From assembly GCA_000436115.1 (NCBI GenBank), contig FR894544.1, positions 4,256 through 24,929 on the forward strand: a DNA stretch of 20,674 nt, read 5' to 3'. Positions 1 to 6,754 of the stretch are shown in pieces. The notes under the pieces were generated by a model. That model saw only the letters and a list, made by a program, of their open reading frames with translations. It searched no databases and was not told the origin of the DNA. Origin of the DNA: Firmicutes bacterium CAG:534. Lineage in GTDB: Bacteria > Bacillota > Clostridia > Lachnospirales > Lachnospiraceae. Position numbers and translations under genes: made by a program. Position 1 is the stretch's first letter; every line of letters begins with the position of its first letter.

Positions 1-654
1 AACCTTCTGATCCGCACAGGCCAGATCTCCGATGGTGCGGATCTCAAGCTTTAAAAGAGCCTGTGAGCTGGAATGACCGCACATGTACAGCGAAGAAACG
101 GGGAGCGGCCACATTTTCTCCCTGATCTCATGGGAGTACAGGGTATGTACCTTGTCCGGCTTTTGAAAATCAGATGCCATCTTGGCAAGAACCTTCCTGT
201 CAGAGATCCCGATATTGACAGTAAAGCCAAAGTGTTCCCTGATTTCATCCTTGATCGCTTTGGCGGCTGCCTCCGGGGAGGAATAACGTTCCCTTATGGG
301 GGTAAAATCCATAAAGCACTCGTCAATGCTAAGCTGTTCGATATCAGGACAGATATCTGACAAAAATTGCATGAGCAGGCTGCTCTGATGATGATAAAGG
401 GTCTGATCCGGGGCTTCCAGGATCAGCGAGGGGCACTTGCGAAAGGCGTTTACAATGGGTTCCCCTGTGACAATGCCGTATTTCTTGGCAGGAACTGACT
501 TGGCAAGCACAACGCCGTGGCGTTTCTGCATATCGCCGCCTACAATGGCGGGCACTGTCCTAAGATCCAGTGGGTCTCCGGTGGAGAGCCGCTTTAGGGC
601 GCTCCAGCTAAGATATGCGGAATTGACATCGATATGAAAGATAATCCCGGACAT
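1..654 (-). CDS. Y-family DNA polymerase (DinB/UmuC type), N-terminal part, cut by window edge
   Basis: Translesion DNA polymerase that copies damaged templates in the cytoplasm. The minus frame is open from ATG at 654 to the window edge, giving 218 residues with no stop. Seen: the N-terminal metal site FHIDVNSAY with D9 and a tyrosine (Y14) at the steric-gate position; the second catalytic pair SIDE at D111-E112; the NIGISDRKVLAKMASDFQKP stretch typical of the palm; and the start of the helix-hairpin-helix thumb region (IRTIGDLA). The start is fixed by AAGGAGG (660-666) five bases upstream. The little finger domain lies outside the window. The hairpin normally reading GxG is MCGHSSS here, a departure from classic DinB. 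The gene is divergent from the M23 hydrolase. Family membership is certain; DinB versus another Y-family branch is not, so no symbol is given. Confidence 0.9.
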   Translation of the reverse strand, partial: MSGIIFHIDVNSAYLSWSALKRLSTGDPLDLRTVPAIVGGDMQKRHGVVLAKSVPAKKYGIVTGEPIVNAFRKCPSLILEAPDQTLYHHQSSLLMQFLSDICPDIEQLSIDECFMDFTPIRERYSSPEAAAKAIKDEIREHFGFTVNIGISDRKVLAKMASDFQKPDKVHTLYSHEIREKMWPLPVSSLYMCGHSSSQALLKLEIRTIGDLACADQKV

Positions 655-687
655 GGGAACCTCCTTTCCGGTGCAGGTATTACCTTC

Positions 688-716
688 ATTGTAGACCGAG
701 TTTTTCTGCTTTACAA
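688..716 (-). promoter_or_regulatory. Sigma-A-type promoter for the Y-family polymerase
   Basis: On the minus strand, -35 TTGTAA (711-716), a 17-base spacer and -10 TACAAT (688-693). This places the transcription start near 681, about 27 bases before the start codon. No LexA-like palindrome (GAAC-N4-GTTC type) is visible, so SOS control is not supported by the sequence here. Confidence 0.65.
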
Positions 717-738
717 GTAAAAAGAGACCTGTTAGAAT
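710..738 (+). promoter_or_regulatory. Sigma-A-type extended -10 promoter for the M23 hydrolase
   Basis: -35 TTTACA (710-715), a 17-base spacer, and -10 TAGAAT (733-738) preceded by TG at 730-731, an extended -10. The start would be near 745. The -35 overlaps the -35 of the divergent minus-strand promoter by five bases. Confidence 0.7.
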
Positions 739-744
739 AAAACT

Positions 745-761
745 ATTACGAAAATGTTACA
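745..761 (-). promoter_or_regulatory. WalR/PhoP-like hexamer repeat at the M23 hydrolase promoter (imperfect)
   Basis: Read on the minus strand: TGTAAC, five bases, CGTAAT. The Bacillus/Staphylococcus WalR consensus is TGTWAH-N5-TGTWAH; the first half matches fully, the second in five of six positions. It begins at the predicted transcription start of the hydrolase gene, so a regulator bound there would more likely repress than activate. This is inference from the motif only. Confidence 0.35.
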
Positions 762-781
762 AAATTCGGAGCTTTATTTGT

Positions 782-2365
782 ATGAAACATATCAGCTGCT
801 ACTATAAAAGATTAAAGGTGAGAAAAATTAAAATTGCAATACTGGCAGTTTTTGTCAGTATCTTTTTTCTGCCTTCTTATGTTCCTTTTGAAAAAGTGGG
901 AAATAATATTTTTACGGTGTTTTTAAATAATGTAGAGATCGGTACTGTTGCAGACCCGGAGGATGCGAGAAGATATGCCCTGGAGGCAAGAAAGAGGATT
1001 GCGGGAGAGGGAACGGAGCTGGTTCTTGCAGAGAGTAACCTGGAAACAGAGGGAAGGGAAGTCTTGTGGGAAAAAATGGACGAGCCCTCCGATATTGTGG
1101 ATCGCATGACGCAGGTTCTGACGGATAATATTAAGGAAACTCTGCACCGTTCTTATGTGGTAAAGATCAATGAATATATGGTAAATCTTTCCAGCAAGGA
1201 AGATGTGGTAAAGCTTTTGCAGGCCGCCCTTGACAAGTACGATGCGGAGGGGAAATATCAGGCCGGTCTGAGGCTGGATCCTGAAAGGGAGCTTACGGTT
1301 CTGACTACAGAGATCCAGACCAGGGAAGAGGTGGCTGCAAAGGAAGAAGCACAGGAGACTGTCAACATGGAGGCCGGCGTTCTGGCAGACCTTTCTGCGG
1401 CAGTGGAAAACGCAACGCCGGCAGGGGAGCTGGATTTCGAGGATTATGACCTGGGGCTGATCTCCATTGCCTACGGGGACGAGATCGAGGTGGTGGAAGC
1501 CTATCTGCCGGAAAGCGAACTGACAGATGTGCAAAGCGCCATAAACGAGGTCACAAAGGAAGAAGAAAAGAACGATGTATATGAAGTGGTTTCCGGAGAC
1601 ACCCTTTCGGAAATTGCGATCAAAGTCAATATTCCCATGGACAAGCTGATCGAAATGAATGAGTCCCTTGAGGATGAAAATTCCATGATCAGGCCAGGGG
1701 ATGAGCTGATCATTACCATTCCGGAACCAAAGCTTGCAGTGATACGCCAGGAAGAAATGTACTACGAGGAGGATTACGAGGCAGAGGTCATTTATATTGA
1801 CAATGACGATTGGTATACCACCGATACAAAGGTGCTCCAGGAGCCTTCTGCAGGCCATAGAAAGGTGGTCGCCATCGTAACCTTTGAAAATGACAAGAAG
1901 ATTTCCACGGAAATTGTAAAGGAAGAGGTTACCTATGAGGCTGTGGCGAAGATCGTAGAAAGAGGAACCAAGATCCCGCCTACCTATATCAAGCCGATCT
2001 CCGGAGGAAGACAAAGCTCCGGCTTTGGACGGAGAAACGCACCGAAAAGAGGAGCAAGCACCTATCATAAGGGTATCGACTGGGCTACGCCTACAGGAAC
2101 GGCTGTCTTTGCATCCTGCGGCGGAACGGTGGCAAAGGCAGGCTGGGGAAGCGGCTATGGCTATGTGGTCTATATCAACCATCCGGATGGCAGACAGACC
2201 AGATACGGGCATCTGAGTAAGATCCTGGTATCAGCCGGGCAAACGGTTTCCCAGGGACAGAAAATTGCGCTGAGCGGAAATACCGGCGTCAGCACAGGCC
2301 CCCATCTGCATTTTGAGATCCTGATCGGCGGCTCCCAGGTAAATCCTCTGAACTATCTGAACTGA
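782..2365 (+). CDS. LysM-G5-M23 peptidoglycan endopeptidase
   Basis: Membrane-anchored or secreted zinc endopeptidase of 527 residues that cuts peptide cross-links in the cell wall. Order: a basic N-terminus followed by one hydrophobic segment (about 15-32, signal anchor or signal peptide); a poorly conserved region 45-250; a LysM glycan-binding domain (266-313, containing VSGDTLSEIA); a G5-like domain (about 316-399); and a C-terminal M23 peptidase (407-525). The zinc ligands are visible as H429 and D433 (HKGID) and H510 (second His of HLH); H477 and H508 occupy the usual catalytic His positions, so the enzyme looks active. GGAG (768-771) lies ten bases before ATG. It has its own promoter and is followed by the murA promoter, so it is probably a single-gene transcript. 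A spore-protein role is possible but not shown. Confidence 0.9.
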   Translation: MKHISCYYKRLKVRKIKIAILAVFVSIFFLPSYVPFEKVGNNIFTVFLNNVEIGTVADPEDARRYALEARKRIAGEGTELVLAESNLETEGREVLWEKMDEPSDIVDRMTQVLTDNIKETLHRSYVVKINEYMVNLSSKEDVVKLLQAALDKYDAEGKYQAGLRLDPERELTVLTTEIQTREEVAAKEEAQETVNMEAGVLADLSAAVENATPAGELDFEDYDLGLISIAYGDEIEVVEAYLPESELTDVQSAINEVTKEEEKNDVYEVVSGDTLSEIAIKVNIPMDKLIEMNESLEDENSMIRPGDELIITIPEPKLAVIRQEEMYYEEDYEAEVIYIDNDDWYTTDTKVLQEPSAGHRKVVAIVTFENDKKISTEIVKEEVTYEAVAKIVERGTKIPPTYIKPISGGRQSSGFGRRNAPKRGASTYHKGIDWATPTGTAVFASCGGTVAKAGWGSGYGYVVYINHPDGRQTRYGHLSKILVSAGQTVSQGQKIALSGNTGVSTGPHLHFEILIGGSQVNPLNYLN

Positions 2366-2374
2366 TGTTTGATG

Positions 2375-2402
2375 TTTACAAATAGGTGGAATATGTTATA
2401 AT
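2375..2402 (+). promoter_or_regulatory. Extended -10 promoter for murA
   Basis: -35 TTTACA (2375-2380), 16-base spacer, perfect -10 TATAAT (2397-2402) with TG at 2394-2395. Start predicted near 2409, leaving a leader of about 94 bases before murA. Confidence 0.75.
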
Positions 2403-2415
2403 TAGTATTAATGTG

Positions 2416-2449
2416 CTCCGCTACCCTTATGCCTTAACGGCAGCAGGAG
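2416..2449 (+). other. Structured element in the murA leader
   Basis: CTCCGCT (2416-2422) can pair with AGCAGGAG (2442-2449) leaving one bulged A, and TGCC (2430-2433) can close on GGCA (2439-2442) over the loop TTAAC. The A at 2442 is claimed by both helices, so they compete for it. There is no U-run, so it is not a terminator. No riboswitch class that I recognise. Confidence 0.3.
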
Positions 2450-2502
2450 ACAGTAGGAAATGACATTTTGATCGGGATTAAGATTATAAATAGAGGTATA
2501 CT

Positions 2503-3795
2503 ATGGAACAGTATGCAATAAAAGGCGGGACGCCGCTTGTGGGAGAAGTGGAGATTGGCGGAGCCAAAAATGCAGCTTTGGCCATTCTGGCAGCTTCTGT
2601 CATGACGGATGATGCTGTATTGATAGAAAATCTTCCGGATGTCCGGGACACCAATGCAATGTTACAGGCCATGGAAAGCATCGGCGCTGTGATCGAACGG
2701 AAAGACAGACATACTGTAAGAATTGTGGGAAAGGGAATTCAGGATCTTCCCATTGAAGATGATTTTATTAAAAAGATCAGAGCATCCTATTATCTGATCG
2801 GTGCATTACTTGGAAAGTATAATAAAGCCCAGGTAACCCTGCCTGGGGGCTGTAATATCGGATTAAGACCCATCGACCAGCACATCAAGGGCTTTCGGGC
2901 ACTGGGAGCGGATGTGCGGATTGAGCATGGACTGATTATAGCAGAAACAGAGCACCTTCGCGGCGGCCATATTTATATGGACGTGGTATCGGTAGGTGCA
3001 ACCATTGATGTCATGCTGGCAGCAGCTATGGCGGAAGGACAGACGATCATTGAAAATGCAGCAAAGGAGCCTCATGTAGTGGATGTGGCCAATTTCCTGA
3101 ACTGTATGGGTGCCTCCATTAAGGGAGCGGGAACAGATGTGATCAGGATCAAAGGTGTTCCCAAGCTGCATGGCACGGAATATACGATCATTCCGGATCA
3201 GATCGAAGCAGGAACCTTTATGTTTGCGGCAGCAGTGACCAAGGGGGATGTGACCGTCAAAAACGTGATCCCCAAGCATCTGGAATCCATCAGCGCCAAA
3301 CTGACAGAAATCGGGTGTGAGGTGGAGGAATCGGATGACGCTGTGCGCGTGGTAGCTGCCAAACCCCTGACCCATACCCATGTAAAGACCCTTCCCTATC
3401 CGGGATTTCCTACGGATATGCAGCCACAGATCACGGTGGCGCTGGGACTTTCCAGGGGAACCAGTATTGTAACAGAAAGTATTTTTGAAAATCGTTTTAA
3501 ATATGTAGATGAGCTTACCCGTATGGGGGCCAATATCAAGGTAGAAGGAAACACGGCGATCATTGACGGCGTTTCCCGTTATACCGGAGCCAGCATCAGC
3601 GCTCCGGATCTGCGTGCAGGAGCGGCCCTTGTGATCGCAGGACTGGCAGCAGAGGGAACTACCATTGTGGATGATATTAAATTCATTGAAAGAGGCTATG
3701 AGGATTTCCATCTGAAGCTTCAAAGTCTTGGGGCGCAGATCGATAAGATCAGTTCCGAGAGAGATATGCAGAAATTCAGATTAAAGATCGGATAA
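2503..3795 (+). CDS. murA: UDP-N-acetylglucosamine 1-carboxyvinyltransferase
   Basis: Transfers enolpyruvate from PEP to UDP-GlcNAc, the first committed step of peptidoglycan synthesis, in the cytoplasm. It has 430 residues, a normal family length. Seen: K22-N23 in the motif GGAKNAAL; the reactive-loop cysteine C117 in PGGCNIGLRP (equivalent to E. coli Cys115, so fosfomycin-sensitive type rather than the Asp variant); and D305 in GFPTDMQPQ, the same number as the E. coli catalytic aspartate. The start has AGAGG (2492-2496) six bases upstream. The gene is flanked by its own promoter and a terminator, so it is probably monocistronic. Firmicutes often hold two paralogues (murA and murA2/murZ); which one this is cannot be decided here. 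Confidence 0.95.
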   Translation: MEQYAIKGGTPLVGEVEIGGAKNAALAILAASVMTDDAVLIENLPDVRDTNAMLQAMESIGAVIERKDRHTVRIVGKGIQDLPIEDDFIKKIRASYYLIGALLGKYNKAQVTLPGGCNIGLRPIDQHIKGFRALGADVRIEHGLIIAETEHLRGGHIYMDVVSVGATIDVMLAAAMAEGQTIIENAAKEPHVVDVANFLNCMGASIKGAGTDVIRIKGVPKLHGTEYTIIPDQIEAGTFMFAAAVTKGDVTVKNVIPKHLESISAKLTEIGCEVEESDDAVRVVAAKPLTHTHVKTLPYPGFPTDMQPQITVALGLSRGTSIVTESIFENRFKYVDELTRMGANIKVEGNTAIIDGVSRYTGASISAPDLRAGAALVIAGLAAEGTTIVDDIKFIERGYEDFHLKLQSLGAQIDKISSERDMQKFRLKIG

Positions 3796-3847
3796 GAACA
3801 GAAGGTACGAAAGTGTTAAGAGACTGTAAAATAAGTCCTTGGTAAAG

Positions 3848-3885
3848 AAACGCCAGTTCCGGCAAATGCCGGTTCTGGCGTTTTT
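3848..3885 (+). terminator. Rho-independent terminator after murA, between convergent genes
   Basis: AAACGCCAG pairs with CTGGCGTTT around an inner CCGGC/GCCGG helix with loop AAAT; TT opposes TT as an internal loop. A run of five T follows (3881-3885). The A-rich upstream side may let it also stop the convergent HD-GYP transcript. Confidence 0.9.
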
Positions 3886-3939
3886 GGTATGGATCTTTCT
3901 TTTCTGATCAAGCATATATCTTTATAACAGACCGCTGTT

Positions 3940-5028
3940 CTATAACAGCGCTTCGATAGTAATGTCGGGATGAAGGGACAGGTCAATAAAGCCGTGGTCA
4001 GTCTTGATGGTGGGAGCGGAAAGCCTGTCCCTGTTAATATAGACCACTGTACCCCGGAAACCATTGCTGAGCCGCACCTCATTTAACAGGTAGGTGTTTA
4101 CGACGTTTTCCAGGAAGGTCATAATATAGCCGGGATCATATTTGTTCAGTCCCTCGCTTTCAAAAAGGGCAATCGCTTTGAAAGGACAAAGAGGGCCGCG
4201 GTAGATCCGGGCGCTTGTCATGGCGTCATAGACGTCCGCAATGGCAACGATCTTTGCAAAGGAGCTGATCTGCTCTCCCTTAAGCCCCTGAGGATAACCG
4301 GAGCCGTCGCAGCGTTCATGGTGCATCAGCACAGCGTCCAAAATGCGGGGATCTAAGTTGGAGCTTTTCAGAATATCATAGCCTACCTGGGGATGAGTCT
4401 TTACAATATCATATTCCTGGTCGGTAAGCTTCCCGGGCTTTTTGATGATTGTCTCCGGGATCTTGGTCTTTCCAATGTCATGGAGCAGACCGCTGATGGT
4501 AGCAAGTCTTGTGTCCTCTTCGCCAAGACGCAGCCATCTGGCAAAGATATTACAGATCAGGGCCACATTCATACAATGAACGTAGGTGGCGTCATCATAT
4601 TCCCGCATGCTGTGAAGCATATCAAATAAATTGGGGGTAGTGGCGCGCAGATCCAGAATGTTCAGGGTATAGTTCATCAGCTTGTCCACATCAAGAGGAG
4701 ATCCCTTCTGGACCACATCATTGATGGCATGTCTGAAATTGTCTACATCGGTTGTAAACTCGCTGCGGAATTTAATAAATTCCGGACTGGTTCTGATACG
4801 CTCGGAATAGGACAGCTCATAAGGATCAGAGCCGGTGGCGGTTTCCACAGACTCGTCTTCTACCTTGACCTGTATAATGGAATAAAAAGTCAGTTTTGTG
4901 ATCGTCTGGTCGTTCAGGATCAGACCCTTTGGCAGGATGAGCTGATTGTTGTAGTCGTACACATCCTCAGCGGTGATCATACCGGGAAGTAAATCGGCAG
5001 TGTCTACTCTTCTCATGCGTTTCCCCAT
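3940..5028 (-). CDS. HD-GYP domain protein, probable cyclic-di-GMP phosphodiesterase
   Basis: 362 residues. The N-terminal 60 residues (LPGMITAEDVYDYNNQLILP) form the small domain common in front of HD-GYP modules. The HD-GYP domain spans about 140-310: H151, HD at 183-184 (LLHDIGK), H212, HH at 236-237 followed by DGSGYP (241-246), and D265 (IADVYDAM). All metal-ligand positions and the GYP signature are present, so hydrolysis of c-di-GMP is likely, though the domain can serve other cyclic dinucleotides. No receiver, GAF or membrane segment is present, so it is cytosolic with no obvious sensor. Start choice is uncertain: ATG 5028 has no Shine-Dalgarno, whereas ATG 5016 (358 residues) has GGGGA six bases upstream. 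It is convergent with murA and has its own consensus promoter. Confidence 0.88.
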   Translation of the reverse strand: MGKRMRRVDTADLLPGMITAEDVYDYNNQLILPKGLILNDQTITKLTFYSIIQVKVEDESVETATGSDPYELSYSERIRTSPEFIKFRSEFTTDVDNFRHAINDVVQKGSPLDVDKLMNYTLNILDLRATTPNLFDMLHSMREYDDATYVHCMNVALICNIFARWLRLGEEDTRLATISGLLHDIGKTKIPETIIKKPGKLTDQEYDIVKTHPQVGYDILKSSNLDPRILDAVLMHHERCDGSGYPQGLKGEQISSFAKIVAIADVYDAMTSARIYRGPLCPFKAIALFESEGLNKYDPGYIMTFLENVVNTYLLNEVRLSNGFRGTVVYINRDRLSAPTIKTDHGFIDLSLHPDITIEALL

Positions 5029-5054
5029 TCTAAGCGGATTTTTTATACTATTTT

Positions 5055-5083
5055 ATTATAAAATGGCGGAAAAAGGTTGTCAA
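5055..5083 (-). promoter_or_regulatory. Perfect-consensus sigma-A promoter for the HD-GYP gene
   Basis: On the minus strand TTGACA (5078-5083), 17-base spacer, TATAAT (5055-5060): both hexamers and the spacing match consensus exactly. Start near 5048, leaving a leader of only about 20 bases to ATG 5028 or 32 to ATG 5016. Confidence 0.85.
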
Positions 5084-5104
5084 CAAAGGAACTGGAATTA
5101 CCCA

Positions 5105-5133
5105 TTGACAAACCATGTCGTATAGTGTAGTCT
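5105..5133 (+). promoter_or_regulatory. Promoter for the SAM riboswitch-metK transcript
   Basis: A clear -35 TTGACA (5105-5110). At 17-base spacing the -10 is TAGTCT (5128-5133), only three of six matches. The better-looking TATAGT (5121-5126) is just ten bases away and too close to pair with this -35. The -35 is firm, the -10 is a best guess. Confidence 0.5.
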
Positions 5134-5168
5134 TAGCGTAGATAGGAAAATTCAATATTGTTAAGAAA

Positions 5169-5324
5169 CTCTTATTCAGAGTGGTGGAGGTACATAGGAC
5201 CTGTGAAGCCACGGCAACCCCGATATGGAAGGTGCCAACCTGAGCGAGCAAGCAGCCTTACGGCAATCGAACAATAAGAGGATTTGATTATCGGATCCGC
5301 TTATGTATGATAAGCGGTTTTTTT
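5169..5324 (+). promoter_or_regulatory. SAM-I (S-box) riboswitch with transcription terminator, upstream of metK
   Basis: The aptamer has the S-box core: closing helix P1 CTCTTATT (5169-5176) with AATAAGAG (5273-5280), then GTGGTGGAGG, CCTGTGAAGCCACGGCAACC and GGTGCCAA blocks. The expression platform can be traced: the terminator is CCGCTTA/TAAGCGG plus a U-run (5297-5324), and the antiterminator is ATAAGAGGAT (5274-5283) with ATCCGCTTAT (5295-5304), nine pairs plus one A-G mismatch, which uses the 3' strand of P1 and the 5' arm of the terminator. With SAM bound, P1 forms, the antiterminator cannot, and transcription stops: an OFF switch giving feedback on SAM synthetase. Class identification rests on sequence core and context. 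Confidence 0.95.
5297..5324 (+). terminator. Riboswitch-controlled terminator of the metK leader
   Basis: CCGCTTA (5297-5303) pairs with TAAGCGG (5311-5317) over a seven-base loop, followed by seven T (5318-5324). Its 5' arm is also the 3' arm of the antiterminator. Confidence 0.9.
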
Positions 5325-5405
5325 ATTTCACAAAGGATGAGCGGAAAGCAGATGCTTTTGTGGAAGTGCGCCTTTAGGGCAAAGTGCAGACAAAGTGCGG
5401 CGTCC

Positions 5406-5442
5406 GTGCTGAAAGCGCCGGCTTTGCAATAGAAAGCAGCAC
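5406..5442 (+). other. Second stem-loop in the metK leader, just before the ribosome site
   Basis: GTGCTG (5406-5411) pairs with CAGCAC (5437-5442), and AAAGC (5412-5416) stacks with GCTTT (5421-5425). It ends a few bases before the AAGAGG ribosome site of metK. The preceding stretch contains three AAGTGC copies (5364, 5382, 5393). Function unknown. Confidence 0.3.
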
Positions 5443-5457
5443 AGAAAAGAGGAAAAA

Positions 5458-6645
5458 ATGGAAAAAAGATTATTTACTTCCGAGTCGGTAACAGAAGGAC
5501 ATCCCGACAAGGTATGCGATGCCATTTCCGATGCGATCCTGGATGCCTGCATGGAAAAGGATCCCATGAGCCGTGTGGCATGTGAAACGGCTGTATGTAC
5601 AGGCTTTGTTCTGGTGACAGGAGAGATCACCACAAACGCTTATGTGGATATGCAGAAGATCGTCCGTGACACGGTAAAGGAGATCGGTTACACCAAGTCT
5701 GAATATGGATTTGACGGCAATACCTGTGCGGTTTTAGTAGCCATTGACGAGCAGTCTGCGGATATTGCAATGGGCGTGGACAAGGCCCTTGAGGCAAAGG
5801 AAAACAAGATGTCTGATGAGGAGATCGAAGCCATCGGTGCAGGAGATCAGGGTATGATGTTCGGTTATGCCACCAACGAGACCGAGGAATATATGCCTTA
5901 TCCCATTTCCCTGGCACACAAGCTTGCACTGCAGCTGACCAAGGTTCGTAAGGACGGAACCCTTTCCTACTTAAGACCGGACGGCAAGAGCCAGGTTTCC
6001 GTAGAGTATGATGAGAACGGAAAGCCGGTTCGTCTTGAGGCGGTTGTACTTTCCACCCAGCATGACCCGGATGTGACCCAGGAGCAGATCCATGAGGACA
6101 TTAAGAAGTATGTGTTTGATCCCATTCTTCCCAAGCATCTGTTAGATGAAAACACCAAATATTTTATCAACCCCACAGGCCGTTTTGTAATCGGAGGGCC
6201 TCACGGTGATGCAGGTCTTACCGGACGTAAGATCATCGTAGATACCTACGGCGGATATGCCCGTCACGGCGGCGGCGCTTTCTCCGGAAAGGACTGTACA
6301 AAGGTAGACCGTTCTGCAGCTTATGCAGCGCGTTATGTTGCAAAGAACATTGTGGCAGCAGGACTTGCCGAGCAGTGCGAGATCCAGCTTTCCTATGCTA
6401 TCGGCGTGGCACAGCCTACTTCCATTATGGCAGATACCTACGGAACCGGAAAGCTTTCTGACGAGAAGCTGGTAGAGATCATCAGGGAAAACTTTGACCT
6501 TCGCCCGGCAGGCATCATTAAGATGCTGGATCTTCGTCGTCCGATCTACAAGCAGACAGCAGCTTACGGACACTTTGGACGTAATGATCTTGACCTTCCA
6601 TGGGAGAGGCTTGATAAGGTAGATGCACTGAAGAAATATTTATAG
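5458..6645 (+). CDS. metK: S-adenosylmethionine synthase
   Basis: Makes SAM from methionine and ATP, supplying the cell's methyl donor. It has 395 residues, a normal length. Seen: the N-terminal ATP/methionine motif TSESVTEGHPDKVCDAISDA with H15 and D17; the signature GAGDQGMMFGYA (127-138); the phosphate loop GGPHGDAGLTGRK (246-258); and the C-terminal FGR. The start is supported by AAGAGG shortly upstream and by the family's usual N-terminus. The upstream S-box riboswitch gives feedback control. The TrmH-type methyltransferase in the window probably uses its product. It ends in a 110-base trailer and a strong terminator, so it is likely monocistronic. Confidence 0.98.
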   Translation: MEKRLFTSESVTEGHPDKVCDAISDAILDACMEKDPMSRVACETAVCTGFVLVTGEITTNAYVDMQKIVRDTVKEIGYTKSEYGFDGNTCAVLVAIDEQSADIAMGVDKALEAKENKMSDEEIEAIGAGDQGMMFGYATNETEEYMPYPISLAHKLALQLTKVRKDGTLSYLRPDGKSQVSVEYDENGKPVRLEAVVLSTQHDPDVTQEQIHEDIKKYVFDPILPKHLLDENTKYFINPTGRFVIGGPHGDAGLTGRKIIVDTYGGYARHGGGAFSGKDCTKVDRSAAYAARYVAKNIVAAGLAEQCEIQLSYAIGVAQPTSIMADTYGTGKLSDEKLVEIIRENFDLRPAGIIKMLDLRRPIYKQTAAYGHFGRNDLDLPWERLDKVDALKKYL

Positions 6646-6650
6646 GATAA

Positions 6651-6728
6651 GGGAGAAGCACGCTCCTCAGCATCATTGGTTTGGTAGCTGCCCTTGTGCT
6701 TTGGCTTTTAAATATTATTCTTATGTAG
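6651..6728 (+). other. Short open frame encoding a hydrophobic segment, no standard start
   Basis: Between the metK stop and its terminator, one frame reads STLLSIIGLVAALVLW followed by LLNIILM and a stop (6726-6728). It looks like a single transmembrane helix. There is no ATG at the beginning; the nearest start-like codon is TTG at 6681, with no good ribosome site at the right distance. It may be a decayed gene end, an undescribed micropeptide with an unusual start, or chance. Confidence 0.2.
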
Positions 6729-6745
6729 AAAACTGAAGCTGTTTT

Positions 6746-6754
6746 TGGTAAAAT
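6746..6754 (+). promoter_or_regulatory. Possible extended -10 promoter for dnaE, overlapping the metK terminator
   Basis: TG-G-TAAAAT (6746-6754) is an extended -10 with no good -35. Transcription would begin near 6761, inside the 5' arm of the metK terminator. It is the only promoter-like element I could find near dnaE, since the 46 bases between the terminator and the start codon contain none. Confidence 0.3.

Noticed and set aside
741..766. LexA/SOS operator between the Y-family polymerase and the hydrolase
   Set aside because: The region has GAA and GTT fragments but no GAAC-N4-GTTC palindrome; the WalR-like reading fits better.
923..2212. 429-codon open frame antisense to the M23 hydrolase
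   Set aside because: Antisense shadow of a gene with intact catalytic motifs; composition and lack of motifs argue against coding.
2863..3723. 286-codon open frame antisense to murA
   Set aside because: Shadow frame; murA on the plus strand has all active-site residues.
5105..5126. TTGACA followed by TATAGT as the metK promoter
   Set aside because: Spacing is only ten bases, too short for sigma-A recognition; a weaker -10 at 17 bases is preferred.
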